Positions 35,411 through 46,225 of a stretch of 64,000 bases of DNA are shown piece by piece. Under the pieces are notes generated by a model. That model did no database searches. It saw only the letters and a program-made list of their open reading frames with translations, and had not been told where the DNA came from. Source of the stretch: Sarcomyxa edulis. Its lineage: Eukaryota; Basidiomycota; Agaricomycetes; Agaricales; Mycenaceae. Position numbers and translations under genes: made by a program. The stretch lies in NCBI GenBank assembly GCA_009761415.1, contig QUOL01000009.1:682001-746000 (forward strand), written 5' to 3'. Each line of letters begins with the position of its first letter. Within the stretch, counting starts at the first letter, position 1.

Positions 35411-38400
35411 ATGTCTTTCCGTACTCCTAATTTGAGACGGCGCTCTACAACTTCTATTTCACCTCACAAAACAGAACCTTTTGCTGTTGTTCCTGTTTCG
35501 GAACACGGACGGCAACGGCTCCAAGGAATAAGACTATTTCCCAGGACAGACCTGCATACTCCAGAGGGCCGGTTCATCCAGCCTGTAACTCGAAGTTCCA
35601 GTAGGAGCTCCGAATACCTGTTGGATGATGCCAGTGAGCCCGAGATATACAGCACTGCTGTGTTTAAACCACAGACAAACTCTGCAAGCAAGAAGAGACT
35701 TAAACAATGGAATACATGGAAGAACGAAGTTATTCCAGAGCTTTTGCTTCCCTACCTCCGTGTTCTTTCCGAGTCGCAATCGTTGCGTTCCATGGAGCGG
35801 TGCGAAGCTCTTTACTGCCAATGTGGCACGACACGCAGGAAAATTACAGTGACTTGTGTTTATTTTGACAGTGAGTGAAGTATTGGGTGGTCTTTGGTCT
35901 GAGGACTGACATAAATGCAGAAATAAAGACTTTAACCATCTGTACATGTGCTCCCGCCCAGCTTCTTCTATCGCGTGGCCTATTTCCTTGTGCTCCGCTT
36001 GAGCCATCGCTTGCCGTCGACATCAACATGCTCGATTTTGTCAATCATCTCTTTGTTCGGACTGCTCCCAATGTTACAGCTTGGAGTGATGCGGTGGAGA
36101 CCTTTCTCTCGGACCGTAATTATACTCTACAGGCTAGAGTGAGTCCTTGATCATGTTTATGAAATATCATGTTTTGATTGAGGTCATTATTCAGAATACT
36201 CTTCGAAGGAGATTTGGCAATGCCTTGCTATGGTATTCCTACTTAGGAAACGAAACCGTTAAAATGGTGGATAAAAAGATCAACCATGTTCGAGCAACTT
36301 TGATTGAGGACAAAGAGGAACAAGAGGAACAAGAAGAAGACTTGCAGGATGAGAACGAGTCTTGTAAGCTTTACCATTTTTTACATGAAACTTGACTTAG
36401 ACTGTTTGCAGCTAATTCTTCCATCGCACGTGACAATCTCAAAAGACCAACCGAGTACTTGAGGCAGCGGTGCCCACTGTGCTTTGGTGGTGACTTGGTG
36501 CATGATCCAAATGCAATGTAAGTGTTATTTTCACGCACAGTGTCTACGCATTCAATGACTTGCTTCCAGCGCTGATGTCATCGTAAGCTCTGATGCTTGT
36601 TTCACCCAATTGAGACGGAAAACCAGCAAAGGCGGCTATCGTGACCCTCCATATTTCCATTCCAACACGGTTTTTCTCACGGAAGAGGAAGTGAAGGCCA
36701 TGGAAGCCAAGGTTTCTGAGCAGAGGCCCTCCCGACCTTCACAGAAAAAGAAAGCTGGTAAAGCCAATGCTGATAAGGAAGACGATTATGAACCTTCCAT
36801 GAAGGTTCCAACGTCTGTTCTGGAGGAATGTAACGAATCATTCACAGCTGCTGATGAAAGAAGGAAGAAGGCCAGCACTCAATTTTTTGCGGACACAGGT
36901 GTCATGGCTTTGCTTTGCAGACATGACCGGGTCTTGTGGTTGGCCAATATGACTTCAGCGGGAGAGAAGCAGCATTATTCTTTGGCTTTGATTCAGAAGC
37001 TATTTGAGAACATACCTTCTGATATGACTGTGGGCTGGCTTTATGACATCGGATGTCAGATACACAGGAGCTGCGCAAAGTGGGGTTTTCTGGATGAATA
37101 CTTGGATCGGATCACTTTTGGGATATCCGTCTTTCATGCGTATGGGCACCAGTGGCCCTGCCAATTGATTTATCATCCACGCAAGTGCAAAGGCTTTGGA
37201 TGGTCAGATGGGGAAGGTTGTGAAAGGTTTTGGAGCGCGCTGAAGTTGCTTATCCCATCTTTACGGGTTTCTGGATATCACCACAGACTCTACGTGCTCG
37301 ATACCCAAGTCAGGTATCTGGATGGCAAGTCGCTGAACAGTCTTGGTGATTGGCTGAAGCGGAAGTGGGAGGCTTGTCAGAAGCGGAAGTTGGCTGCAGA
37401 AACAGAGTTTTGTAACGCCAATACGGACGAGAGGGTCTCCAGAGATGATTGGGAGCTTTTGATCAGGGCGGAATGGAAGGCACAGGTCATCGAACAAACC
37501 AAGCCTTTGCAACGTGAGTATTTTGTATTTTCATGACAGACATGATTTCTTGACGCGTCTTTGACTCAAGGTCAATCAAAAGACAAGGCAGACAAGATTA
37601 TCGAAGAGATAATGACACTGGAAGATTGCCAGAAAGCGTACAAGAAGGAACTGGTGGACATTGAAAAGATGTTGGCTATTGGTGTGTATGAGGATGATAT
37701 GGATGCTGTGGAGGCAAGCAGTCAACGGGACGAGGTTCAAGATAGAATCAAGAGTCTAGCTGAGACTCTGAAACGGAAGAGATCGGCACTTGGGGTTACT
37801 GGCAAAGCACGTTTAGCTTCGTTGGTTGGAAACCAGTTCCTCAGGCTACGCATGAACGCACGCGCATTAAAGTCTCGCATTCGTGACCGTCTCAGACAGA
37901 GGAAGTTTGAATTGGACCGTCTAGAACGCGCATACCGCAAGACTAGCAATGGTAAGTCTGATTAACTCAAATGACTGTGGTGCATGTCTTGATTGTATTC
38001 TGTTCAGAAAAAAAGCTTCACAGTCACACGGCAAGTCAAGTCAAGAGAAAAGAGCCTGGCATTGTTCAATTGGCTGCCAAGTACAACAAACTGTGTACTG
38101 AAATGGCGACTCTGAAAGCTGGAAAACAAGCACCACGAGGCGCAATCATACCTCCCCAGATCAACCGAGAAAAGCTTTTTGACTTGGATGTTGATGATGA
38201 TATCTGGCAGGACATTGGGTTAGATGAAGCTACAGACGATGCCAATGCTGTTCCATTGTGGCTTGGCGATGAATATGTTCGACAAGCGATCAAAAGTCTC
38301 TTGGAGTTGGATCGTTGTGAGGAAGAGGAGATCCGATTGTCAAAGGAGAGATGTGCCATGCAGGACTGGATGATGGAGGAGTGGGCATGCATCACCATTC

Positions 38401-38855
38401 TCATGAATGAATGCAATGATGTTCATCTTGAATATCAACTCAAGTTGAGGGCGCAATCTCTTTCTAGGCTATGCGGAATCTGGAAGGCTAAAGTGATAGC
38501 CGTTGGGTGTTTTCACGACATGCCCGATTCATGGGGTCCATCACAACAGGACATTGATAAGGCGATGAGTTTGGGTGCTGGGAGTGGGAATGACAATGAC
38601 GACTCGGAGGAGGAAGATGAACAAGAACAAGCAGATTATGAAATGGAAGAAGAACTTATTGAAGCCATCGAACAGTTCACATTCACGGATGCATTGCAAT
38701 CTGCGTATACTACAACAGGACTTGATATCCCACGTACCTCTATGGTCTTTCAAACTCCAATTCACAGCAGAAACGTGTCACCTATTAAAGGAACACCAAA
38801 CCGAGAAGGATCACCAAGGAAACGTAACAGGGTGCAAGAGGAAGAGGAATTCTGA
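35411..38855 (+). CDS. KDZ transposase, CxC1-like type
   Basis: Exons 35411-35870, 35921-36138, 36195-36363, 36412-36517, 36570-37513, 37571-37951 and 38008-38855 join in phase, about 1,041 residues. A cysteine cluster of the kind linked to KDZ transposases starts at residue 131 (CEALYCQCG...TICTCAP...LLSRGLFP). A second CPLC pair follows near residue 300. The RNase-H-like catalytic residues are visible: Asp in SSDACF (about 326), Asp in LYDIGCQIHRS (about 477) and Glu in DGEGCERFW (about 533-536). After the core come long charged helices and an acidic C-terminal tail. The enzyme is expected to bind the terminal repeats in the nucleus and cut and paste the element. All splice junctions and the full frame are intact, so it may be active. 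It is transcribed towards the right terminal repeat. Confidence 0.9.
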
Positions 38856-39044
38856 TGTATCTTTGATTGTATTGTTCTTGATTGGTTGGTTTGTTTATAT
38901 TTATTGGCTTATACCCGTGTAACCCACATGATTGCCATGGACTACATAGTTAGTTAGTATTGTGTTGGCTAACAAATATATCAATTTGTCAAAAAGTAAT
39001 CTACTACTCCTTGGGAAATCCCTAAATTAATGGTCAGGTCACAC

Positions 39045-40721
39045 TATGACTTTGGGATTTCCCGTCAAATAATATTGGGCACTGGTGGGATGTTCCCCGA
39101 TTGCCTGATTAAATGTCACTTACACCATGGGAATATCCATGGTATAATTTGGGATCTTCCCATCTGACATGGGAAGATCCCGCATCAGCATTAATGTCCT
39201 GGGACCTTCTAAATCATGTTTGGGAGATCCCGTCTCTATGGTTGGGACGTCCCATCGAGTGATGGGATCATACTGTCAATCACTGGGAATATCCCACCGT
39301 TGGCTGGGACATCACATTGACTATTGGGAACGTCCCAATTGATGGCTGGGAATTCCCAACCAATGTACATGTTGATTGAAGGTATAGGAAGCAACATTGA
39401 GAGCTTAGACCAAAGAGGGTAGTCATTTACTTGGTATGCGTTAACAACAGAGCGTCATTCCAAAGTCAAGACTAGCAGCACCACGAGCAGGCCATCACTC
39501 TCCTCACGCAACACACGCAGAGCCGTCGACAGATATCTCTGACAAATCTTTCATCATTGCCCCTTCACCCAATAAGGGCATACAAAGCCGTCAGCAGGCA
39601 AAATCAAACAAGTCTTTGGCAACAACGATAGACACCACCTCCAAACCCTTGCGAGCAGCACCATATCTCACCTGCCGACCTTCCGATAAACTTGCCAACT
39701 GTTGTCGTCAGCCCCTCTCCAACGCCCACTCTAACCGTACCCATCCCTTGTACCAATTGCCACACTGTCAATGCTAACACTAACACCAACCTCAACCCAC
39801 AATATCAACAATGCTGGATTGAACAGCACTATCTCCAGATCAGACCCTGCTCTTTGGCACATGCCCTTCCACCTTTGGCAGCCCCATCTCCATCTGTACG
39901 CAATCTTTGACCTCTTCTGCTCACTTTTTCCATTTTCCAATCCGTGATGACATGACAGAGGTCAGGGACCACAGCCAATATCAGCCGGATCTCAATTTTG
40001 ATAACGACACTAGCACAGACTTTGACACCAACATGGCCGTCCACACTCCTCTTGCAATGCCAACCTGTTCTCCTCCTGTTAAACGTGCTCTGTACACATT
40101 GCAGAAGATCCAGCCTTCCATATACAATGACAGGCATTGTACTGCACCACTCTTGAGTGCTACTACTATGTTCCTGTTTTCCAAATACAACACAAAACAA
40201 CTGAGCACAAGTCAATATGATTGAACAGATATAGATAGTAACAGTCATATAATGGTCTGATCTACAATAATTAGCAGCTTCAATCTGAATAGTAACAATA
40301 TTTTACCGTAAAATAACCCTCATCTGAATTGACACAGGTGTGACTCATATCCAGTCTCAAAAATTCTCTTTATAAGTCAGAAATAAGTACTACAAACCAT
40401 GGCAGTGATATCTAGTGCTGAATGCAAATGCTAGGAAAAAAAAAAAGAAAAAAGGAAAAGGACCCCCAGACACCCTGTGACATCCTGGGGAAGCCCAGCA
40501 GCATTGGACCATCCCATGGGTAGATGGGATATGCATACCGCTCTTGGAACCAGCAAATTGTCCCAACATCCCATGCCCATAGACGGTCCCTATTGGGATT
40601 TGGGACATCCTAGCATATGGTGACTTGGACCACTTCCCAGCGGCGCCAAATACCTCTTAGGTTGAATATCCTGTCACGGAATTCAACCTAAGAGGTGGGG
40701 GAGGGAGGGTCGCCTGAAGTG
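39045..40721 (-). repeat. KDZ-1 right terminal inverted repeat (1,677 bases)
   Basis: Reverse complement of 19876-21552. It includes the palindrome cluster at 39050-39365 and the hairpin at 40653-40695. It begins about 190 bases after the transposase stop. Confidence 0.92.
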
Positions 40722-40728
40722 TCCGACG
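40722..40728. repeat. Target site duplication of KDZ-1, right copy
   Basis: TCCGACG directly follows the element end CCTGAAGTG and equals the left copy at 19869-19875. Confidence 0.85.
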
Positions 40729-40828
40729 AGAGGCAGGGATCTACCAAACCAACAAAAATTTCATAATGTATCAACTTTACAGATATACATACACTTACTG
40801 GAAGCTTAGGCCTATCACTAGTAGACAT
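40722..40828 (-). pseudogene. 5' end of the split Tnp2-type transposase gene
   Basis: A ten-codon first exon (40828-40799, starting MSTSDRPKLP) ends at a GTAAGT donor. After a TAG acceptor, exon 2 starts at 40740 and runs into the KDZ-1 end at 40722. Conceptually removing KDZ-1 and one 7-base duplication puts this exon in frame with the transposase frame at 19868-18733. This is independent support for both the gene model and the exact insertion point. Confidence 0.7.
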
Positions 40829-41189
40829 AGCTGCCTTGTTCTCGTTGTAGTCGATTACAATGTCGAAGCTCCGAGTTGCAGACTTGCAGTAGCAGCAGTA
40901 CTAGTCTTTTGTGAAAGATGTAAGATTTGCTAAGGTATTTCAAGGATACAGTGTGTTCTATAGCTAGTCATAGATACCTTTTATGCCCTGAGAACGTCCG
41001 GAATGTGTGTTGTCACTCAGCTGTACGATGTCGGCGAGAGAACAAAGTTGGAGTGGTGGCAGTGCTCAGTGGCGGTGTCCGACGCGGCGGAACCTTCAAG
41101 TCTCGCTCACCTCCGGATGCGGGAGTCCTGCCATGCCGCCTGACCTTCAGATGCATGTTTTTGCCGTCTCCGTCTCAGGACGAGATTCT

Positions 41190-41360
41190 TGTCCCAGGCC
41201 AAAATTTCCACCGTCAAAAAATTAGATAAAAATATGAGAGGGTACATTTCTTCCTAAATTTCTCCTAAATTTTTGCTCCTAAATTTCCGCCGCTCGAAAT
41301 TTAGGTTTTTTTTCCAAATTTTCACCGCCAGAATTTTGAGGCAACACGCTGTGAGTGTCT
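41190..41360. repeat. AT-rich dispersed repeat, copy 2 (inverted)
   Basis: Inverted relative to the copy at 14541-14720: it ends in CAACACGCTGTG and contains CCTAAATTT, GGTTTTTTTTCCAAATTTTC and CACCGCC blocks. It lies about 360 bases beyond the split Tnp2-type gene. Confidence 0.6.
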
Positions 41361-41573
41361 GGGTTCTAATTTTGAGTCTCGTTTTGCCTAAAAAAGGAAA
41401 CTGGGGTTTCTTTCTTCCGGTGACATGTGATCGTGAGAACTTAGTACTGCTCTGAGCTTTCGAGGTCCGGTGCTTTGCTTGCCAACTAGCTCAACTTATG
41501 AACATGAATAAATAACGTGGCAGAGGGTGATATATTCTGAAATGGTATTGAACACGAATGGACGAACGAATTG

Positions 41574-42613
41574 CTAGGTATTTGAGCAGAAAAGACAAAA
41601 AAAAGAGATGTATTTTTCGAGACGTTCTGTCTGCGTGTCTGGCGCTGTAGATGGTAAGATGTGGGTTCGTATGCTCTTCATTGTTGGATGAAAATAAATG
41701 GGCCGTGCTTGTCGAATGATCCTGTTGAAAAGTGAGTTGTGGACGTCTTGGAACTCCGGGGCACATTTTGACTTACGTTCGTCTAGTGTGTCCTGGGTCG
41801 TAGGAATAATCCAGCATAGATGATCACCGATCTGCCTCCCCGTCCCAATCTCCTCGCGCACCACATTCTCGTCTATTAAGAGTCTGAATCCTCCCGTGTT
41901 TCTGACCACTTGCCACATGTACGGCTGTCCTGTCGATCGGAAATTCTTCTGAGAACATTCGACGTATGATCTGGACACAAATGTAGTGCGAGGAAACAGA
42001 GAGACCGCTCCTTGCCACGTTATCACGTTCATCGCGTTGGCTGAAATCAGCGTCAGTATAGGATCGATCGACGTTTGGGACACTTACTGGTAGAGCAACG
42101 TAACAGGAACCCGATAGGATTTCCGACGACAATGTGAACTGCTACTTTTAAGTTGGCGTTTGTCGCTTTGTGGAAAATGAACGTGACGACTACGTATCTG
42201 AGGAGGGGCGCAAAGGTTGAGGTGTACTTGGCACCTCCGGGAAATCTGAAATTCTCGGGTCCTAGGAAATCCACTAGACGTGCGAACGAATTTCTGTCGA
42301 TACATATGTCTAGTATTCCCGACGAGTAGGGTGTTCGATCGAAAAATTGGGATACTGAGGGTCCGCAGACGACCGCGTTGGTGTCCTGTTGTAAGGTACG
42401 GAAATTGTCTGTGTTGTCGAACCAAGAACGTAAGAGATCGGTCGTGTTCCATCTGAAAGTGGTATATTCCCTAACAATGCTCCAAACGGGGAAGTTGGTC
42501 ATGGACAATGAGGTTATGCTAGAAGCCGACCACACTTCGAAGAATCGACGCACTAGAGATGGTCCTCCGCGGATAAGCATGCTCTCTATAGATGATAGTG
42601 GACCGAAGATCAT
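41574..42613 (-). CDS. Hypothetical protein of a mushroom-expanded family
   Basis: Exon 1 is 42613-42088 and exon 2 starts at 42040, joined in phase across a GTAAGT...TTTCAG intron. Exon 2 stays open to 41574, but a further intron (GTAAGT near 41776 to CTACAG near 41650) is possible, so the C-terminus is uncertain. Exon 1 includes CGPSVSQFFDRTPYSSGILDI, RNSFARLVDFL and VVTFIFHKATNANLKVAVHI; exon 2 begins NAMNVITWQGAVSLFPRTTF and contains IGDHLCWIIP. The pattern (a phosphotransferase-like SGSAAL...DLD layout, then an ISW..AYSLFP..TF block) recalls a large uncharacterised mushroom family. No function is known. It is divergent from SKP1, about 290 bases apart. Confidence 0.6.
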
Positions 42614-42903
42614 TGGTTGGTTGTTTATGGGACGGGAGGACAGACATTGGAATTTAGTCGTTTTATATGTTGGTGGTGCGTTCGAGTTCCCGTTATCGCT
42701 ACGGGTAGGGATACGGTGAATTGACGGTATTCGCCGTATTAGGTGATCGGGTCATCGATCTTCTGTTTTTCACGTTATTCGTCGATGCTTAAGCGGTTTC
42801 GGATTAGGCGTGTTTTGGGGTACATATTTGCGGTAATCCGGTGGGTTGTTTCGCATATATATATCGATTCTTCCACTCGACAAATTCACGAGATCGGTCA
42901 TTG

Positions 42904-43694
42904 ATGGCGTCGACTGTCGTTGTGCTGATTTCTTCCGATAACGTCCGCTTTCCCGTCGACGTGGACGTCGCATGTCGGAGTTTGTTTGTTCGTTCTACTC
43001 TTAGAAGTCGTTCTACGCTCAGAGGTGGTAAATTTCTAGCCTATGTATATATGTTGCTGATGTGTGTGGGTAATCTAGAGCGGGGTTCTCCCGTCGATCC
43101 CATCCAATTGAAGGACGTTTCGGCTGATGTTCTTGTCAAGGTCCTTCTCCTGGTTCTTTTTCTGTCTGTGTTGTGTTTACTGACCTCGTTCGCCACCTTC
43201 GTTATCACTTAGGTCATCGAGTTTTGCGAACATCACCGAGGGGAACCCGACGAGCTTGATACGACTTTGAACGTGTCTCCTTATCCTACCGATCTCGATG
43301 AATGGGACTCGCGGTTCATATCTGTGGGTCAGGATATGTTGTTCGATATCATACTGGCTGCTCATTACTTGGACATCAAGTCTCTCTTGTATGTTGTGTA
43401 TCTCGTTTTCGTCTCGGTCTGCGTTTCCTGACGTTTCTTAGGGATGTCGGCTCTAAGCAAGTGGCCAATATGGTTAAGGGTAAGAGTGTAGAGGAAGTGC
43501 GTACCCTGTTCGGAATCGTGAACGATTTTTCGCCGCAAGAAGAGGTCAGTCTTTCCAGAATCGCATTTTGTATCATATCCTGAATGCGCGTCGTCCTCTA
43601 GGCTAGACTGAAGAAAGAGAACGTGAGTGCCCAATGATTGTTTGGCTTGATACTGTTCTAAATGACCGGCCAGGAATGGGCGGAAGATAGGTGA
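42904..43694 (+). CDS. SKP1: SKP1-like subunit of SCF ubiquitin ligase
   Basis: Exons 42904-43024, 43079-43140, 43213-43388, 43442-43544, 43602-43622 and 43674-43694 join in phase, about 167 residues, the normal SKP1 size. The BTB/POZ-like N-terminus opens [20 protein letters not shown]. The central [13 protein letters not shown] segment and the C-terminal SKP1 dimerisation helices ([48 protein letters not shown]) are all present. SKP1 links cullin-1 to F-box proteins in cytosol and nucleus. The N-terminal third is more diverged than is usual for the housekeeping copy and the end is EWAEDR rather than the common EWCED. It could therefore be an extra paralogue, as mushrooms often have several. 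Confidence 0.9.
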
Positions 43695-44601
43695 TAATCC
43701 ACCGCGCTATATGCTCCTTGGGCGTTCGTCGACTCGCGTGTAGGATAGTACGTGGTGACATTGTACGTCTGGTTAGATCGGCTCATTACTTGTTGGCGTT
43801 CTTTAGTACGCTACGTTGTTCGTATAGTCGGGCCTATTAGTTCTCTGCCGTTCGGTACTTTGTTTGTAAGCTTGATTTCGAGCGTGATTCTTGCGTCGAA
43901 TGTGATTGTCGTCCTACAAGGGCGGAGTTTGGTTTGTCTTACATTGAGCTAGTCGGTGACAGACGGACATATGGGAGGTTTCGACATTGGTTAAAAGATG
44001 CCACTCAACTGCTTGTGTTGTCCCTGGTATCCTACGGTTCTTTATCGAGCGGGAGCGAAGAGGCCAAAACAAAAATAAAACGACACGAGTGTGGGTCGAA
44101 CCGAAAATCTTCCAGATTACCACGAACGCTGAATGACGGTGAGTTTCTACCGCTATGCCAACCCAACATATACAAGTTTCCAGATAACAGTACATGTCTG
44201 ATCCTTCTTTTCGTCTTTTCGGTAGTTACACATTTCTCGTGAATGATCGTCCGAACAGAAAGTTACGCAAGCCTTGGAGGGTGGGGAGGGTCAATTGCCG
44301 TATTTGAGTAGTAATTTCTTAGTGGGGGTTGTGGGAGATGTGGATTAAAAGTTTGGGCGGAAATATGAGAGTAACTGTACTGACTACTTGTAGAATGAAT
44401 GTGAGTGGCTCGGTATAAAGCTATGTGATGAACGTGTGTTTGAAGTTAGCTATTATAACCAGCAGGATGATGTTACGGTTTAGAAGGAATAAAGCAAAAG
44501 ATAATATGAGTGATGGAAAAGCGAGTGTGCAAAGTTATTATTGGAATGTCCTGCGGATCTGATGTATGCCTATGACCAGGCTAGCTTCGCATCTTCTGTC
44601 A
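43695..44601. other. No gene recognised
   Basis: A plus-strand frame at about 43934-44242 and a minus-strand frame at 43914-44195 overlap and neither shows a domain. I see no convincing exon chain. The stretch holds the downstream region of SKP1 and the 3' side of the minus-strand gene at 44602. Confidence 0.35.
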
Positions 44602-45186
44602 CTAGACTTCTTCCCCCAAAGCTGCTTGAGCCGTGTCCCATCCGAAGTTGGCCTTGGAGTGAGCTGTTGATGTGTGGGAGTGTGATGCGAAGGAAAGTGC
44701 GTGAGGTTGAGCAAAATTGCCATCTACGTCTGGAAGAGGGGATTTGCGAAGACACAATAGTGCGCGGGATAACGCAATTATTTTAAAGGCGAGATAACTT
44801 CGTGGGTTTTTATGACGAACTGCGAAGGTTATTGCATGGTTTTGTCGAGAGCCATTGCCGTATTGCGACCACAAACATCCCACCGCATGAAATACGATAT
44901 ACTCCTCGTGAAAGTGGAGCCAATTGGTCCCTGTGACCCGAGCTTCACAATCTAACCCCTGCGTAGCGTCATAGAGGTGGAGGTACGTGCCCGTATGGAT
45001 CGGATAGTCTATTGGATCCTGACTGATCCAAACATTCTGGATAGGGTCTCCACAAGCGTTGCACGCAATCCAAAACCTTCTCTTTGGAAAGGTGGCAGCT
45101 ATGCTCGATTGTGTCCTGAAGAATCTAGATAGTGGATGAATTGGAAGAGGAAAGGTAGAAGATTTAGGAGATGAGGAAAACGACAT
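44602..45186 (-). CDS. Hypothetical protein, 194 residues
   Basis: A single open frame starts MSFSSSPKSSTFPLPIHPLS. It contains a CNACG pair, NVWISQDPIDYPIHTGTYLH and WLHFHEEYIVFHAVGCLW. Composition looks coding and there is no low-complexity run. The last 50 residues read less well and may be intron or 3' sequence. No family is recognised. A lineage-specific gene is most likely. Confidence 0.45.
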   Translation of the reverse strand: MSFSSSPKSSTFPLPIHPLSRFFRTQSSIAATFPKRRFWIACNACGDPIQNVWISQDPIDYPIHTGTYLHLYDATQGLDCEARVTGTNWLHFHEEYIVFHAVGCLWSQYGNGSRQNHAITFAVRHKNPRSYLAFKIIALSRALLCLRKSPLPDVDGNFAQPHALSFASHSHTSTAHSKANFGWDTAQAALGEEV

Positions 45187-46225
45187 TCCAGATGTGTTTC
45201 AAACGAGTGACATAGCGGTGTCCGGCGATTTGCGATTGGGCGACTCTTATCTGTGACGCTTTATTGAACATCTTTTTCTGGGTATTGAGGTCAAATGGTC
45301 ATCCTTGAACCATATGGACGGGAACTATACTTTGTCTGGATACCTTCAGAATGGGTCTACAGGTACATTTTGGGGTTTGTTGTTTTGTGCTGTTCCCTCA
45401 GTGAAGTTTGGTTGATTCTAGATTTTCAAAAAGGCTACGCATGTTGAAGATTGTCGGCGTTGTTATAAAGTGCTCTGCTAGGTACTTGTTTCCGTTTGAT
45501 AAATATATTCAAGAGGTTTGGCATGTAGTTATTTGAGTCAGGCCCAAAGTGGTTCGACGCACATACAGTCACAAAATTTGCGATAGTGAAAGCCCTTGGT
45601 ACGTCGGTCCGAGTAGGGTCTGGGCGTAGTCCACGAGAACTATGTATCACGAGGTCCGGATTCATGGGTGGGAGCATTGCACCGCCACGTCCCACGTTGC
45701 TACTACTGGCCTGAGTCACACTGGTAACATATGTCACGTCGGCACTGCCACCTCTCAGTGACCTCAGGCAAGTCTGCGACCAAGCGTGACTATCATCATG
45801 TGTATCAATTCAAGAGTGGCCAAAGGGATTGGAAAAAGATGGATGAATGATGATAGAGTGATGATGGTACTACGGATGGAAAACTGGGATCATGGAACGG
45901 AACGGTGGTGAAATGGTGGAAAAATGCTGGACCAGCGATGAAAAACGGTAAATAGTGAACAATATGATTGGAAACCAATGTAAAGACAATGCCGTTTATG
46001 TGGATGAAAAATAAAAACGAGGGAAAAGTAGGGGAATCTAATGGGTAAGTGTGAAGAAATAGATGAAGACAGAATGAAGTGTGATATATAAATGAGATGG
46101 AAGGGAGAAAAAAATGTCGTAAATAGTCTGAGATCCAAGCAAGGAAGAAATAAGCCAATGTTGCAAAGAGAAAAAGACTGTAATATGACGTACCGTGAAA
46201 TAATGGACACCACGACCTGAGCAAT
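45187..46225. other. Mostly non-coding; possible short minus-strand exon 45435-45737
   Basis: A minus-strand frame at 45435-45737 (MNPDLVIHSSRGLRPDPTRT) could be an exon but has no recognisable partner. 45800-46225 is strongly A-rich on the plus strand. The long Phe/Leu-rich frames on its minus strand come from this base bias, and I do not regard them as a gene. Confidence 0.3.

Larger units (their letters stand above)
19876..40721. mobile_element. KDZ-1: complete KDZ transposon, 20.8 kb
   Basis: The element runs from CACTTCAGGCGACC to the inverted form GGTCGCCTGAAGTG and is flanked by the 7-base duplication TCCGACG. It has 1,677-base terminal inverted repeats and carries a KDZ transposase near the right end plus two large cargo genes of unknown function, transcribed away from each other. 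KDZ (Kyakuja-Dileera-Zisupton) elements are cut-and-paste DNA transposons expanded in basidiomycetes; related superfamily members are usually reported with 8-base duplications, so 7 is slightly unusual. The intact transposase frame and apparently identical repeats indicate a recent, possibly active insertion. It sits in the coding sequence of a Tnp2-type transposase. Confidence 0.9.

Noticed and set aside
19876..40721. The large inverted repeat as an assembly artefact
   Set aside because: Distinct flanks, exact 7-base duplication, restored reading frame of the target gene and unique interior make a true insertion much more likely.
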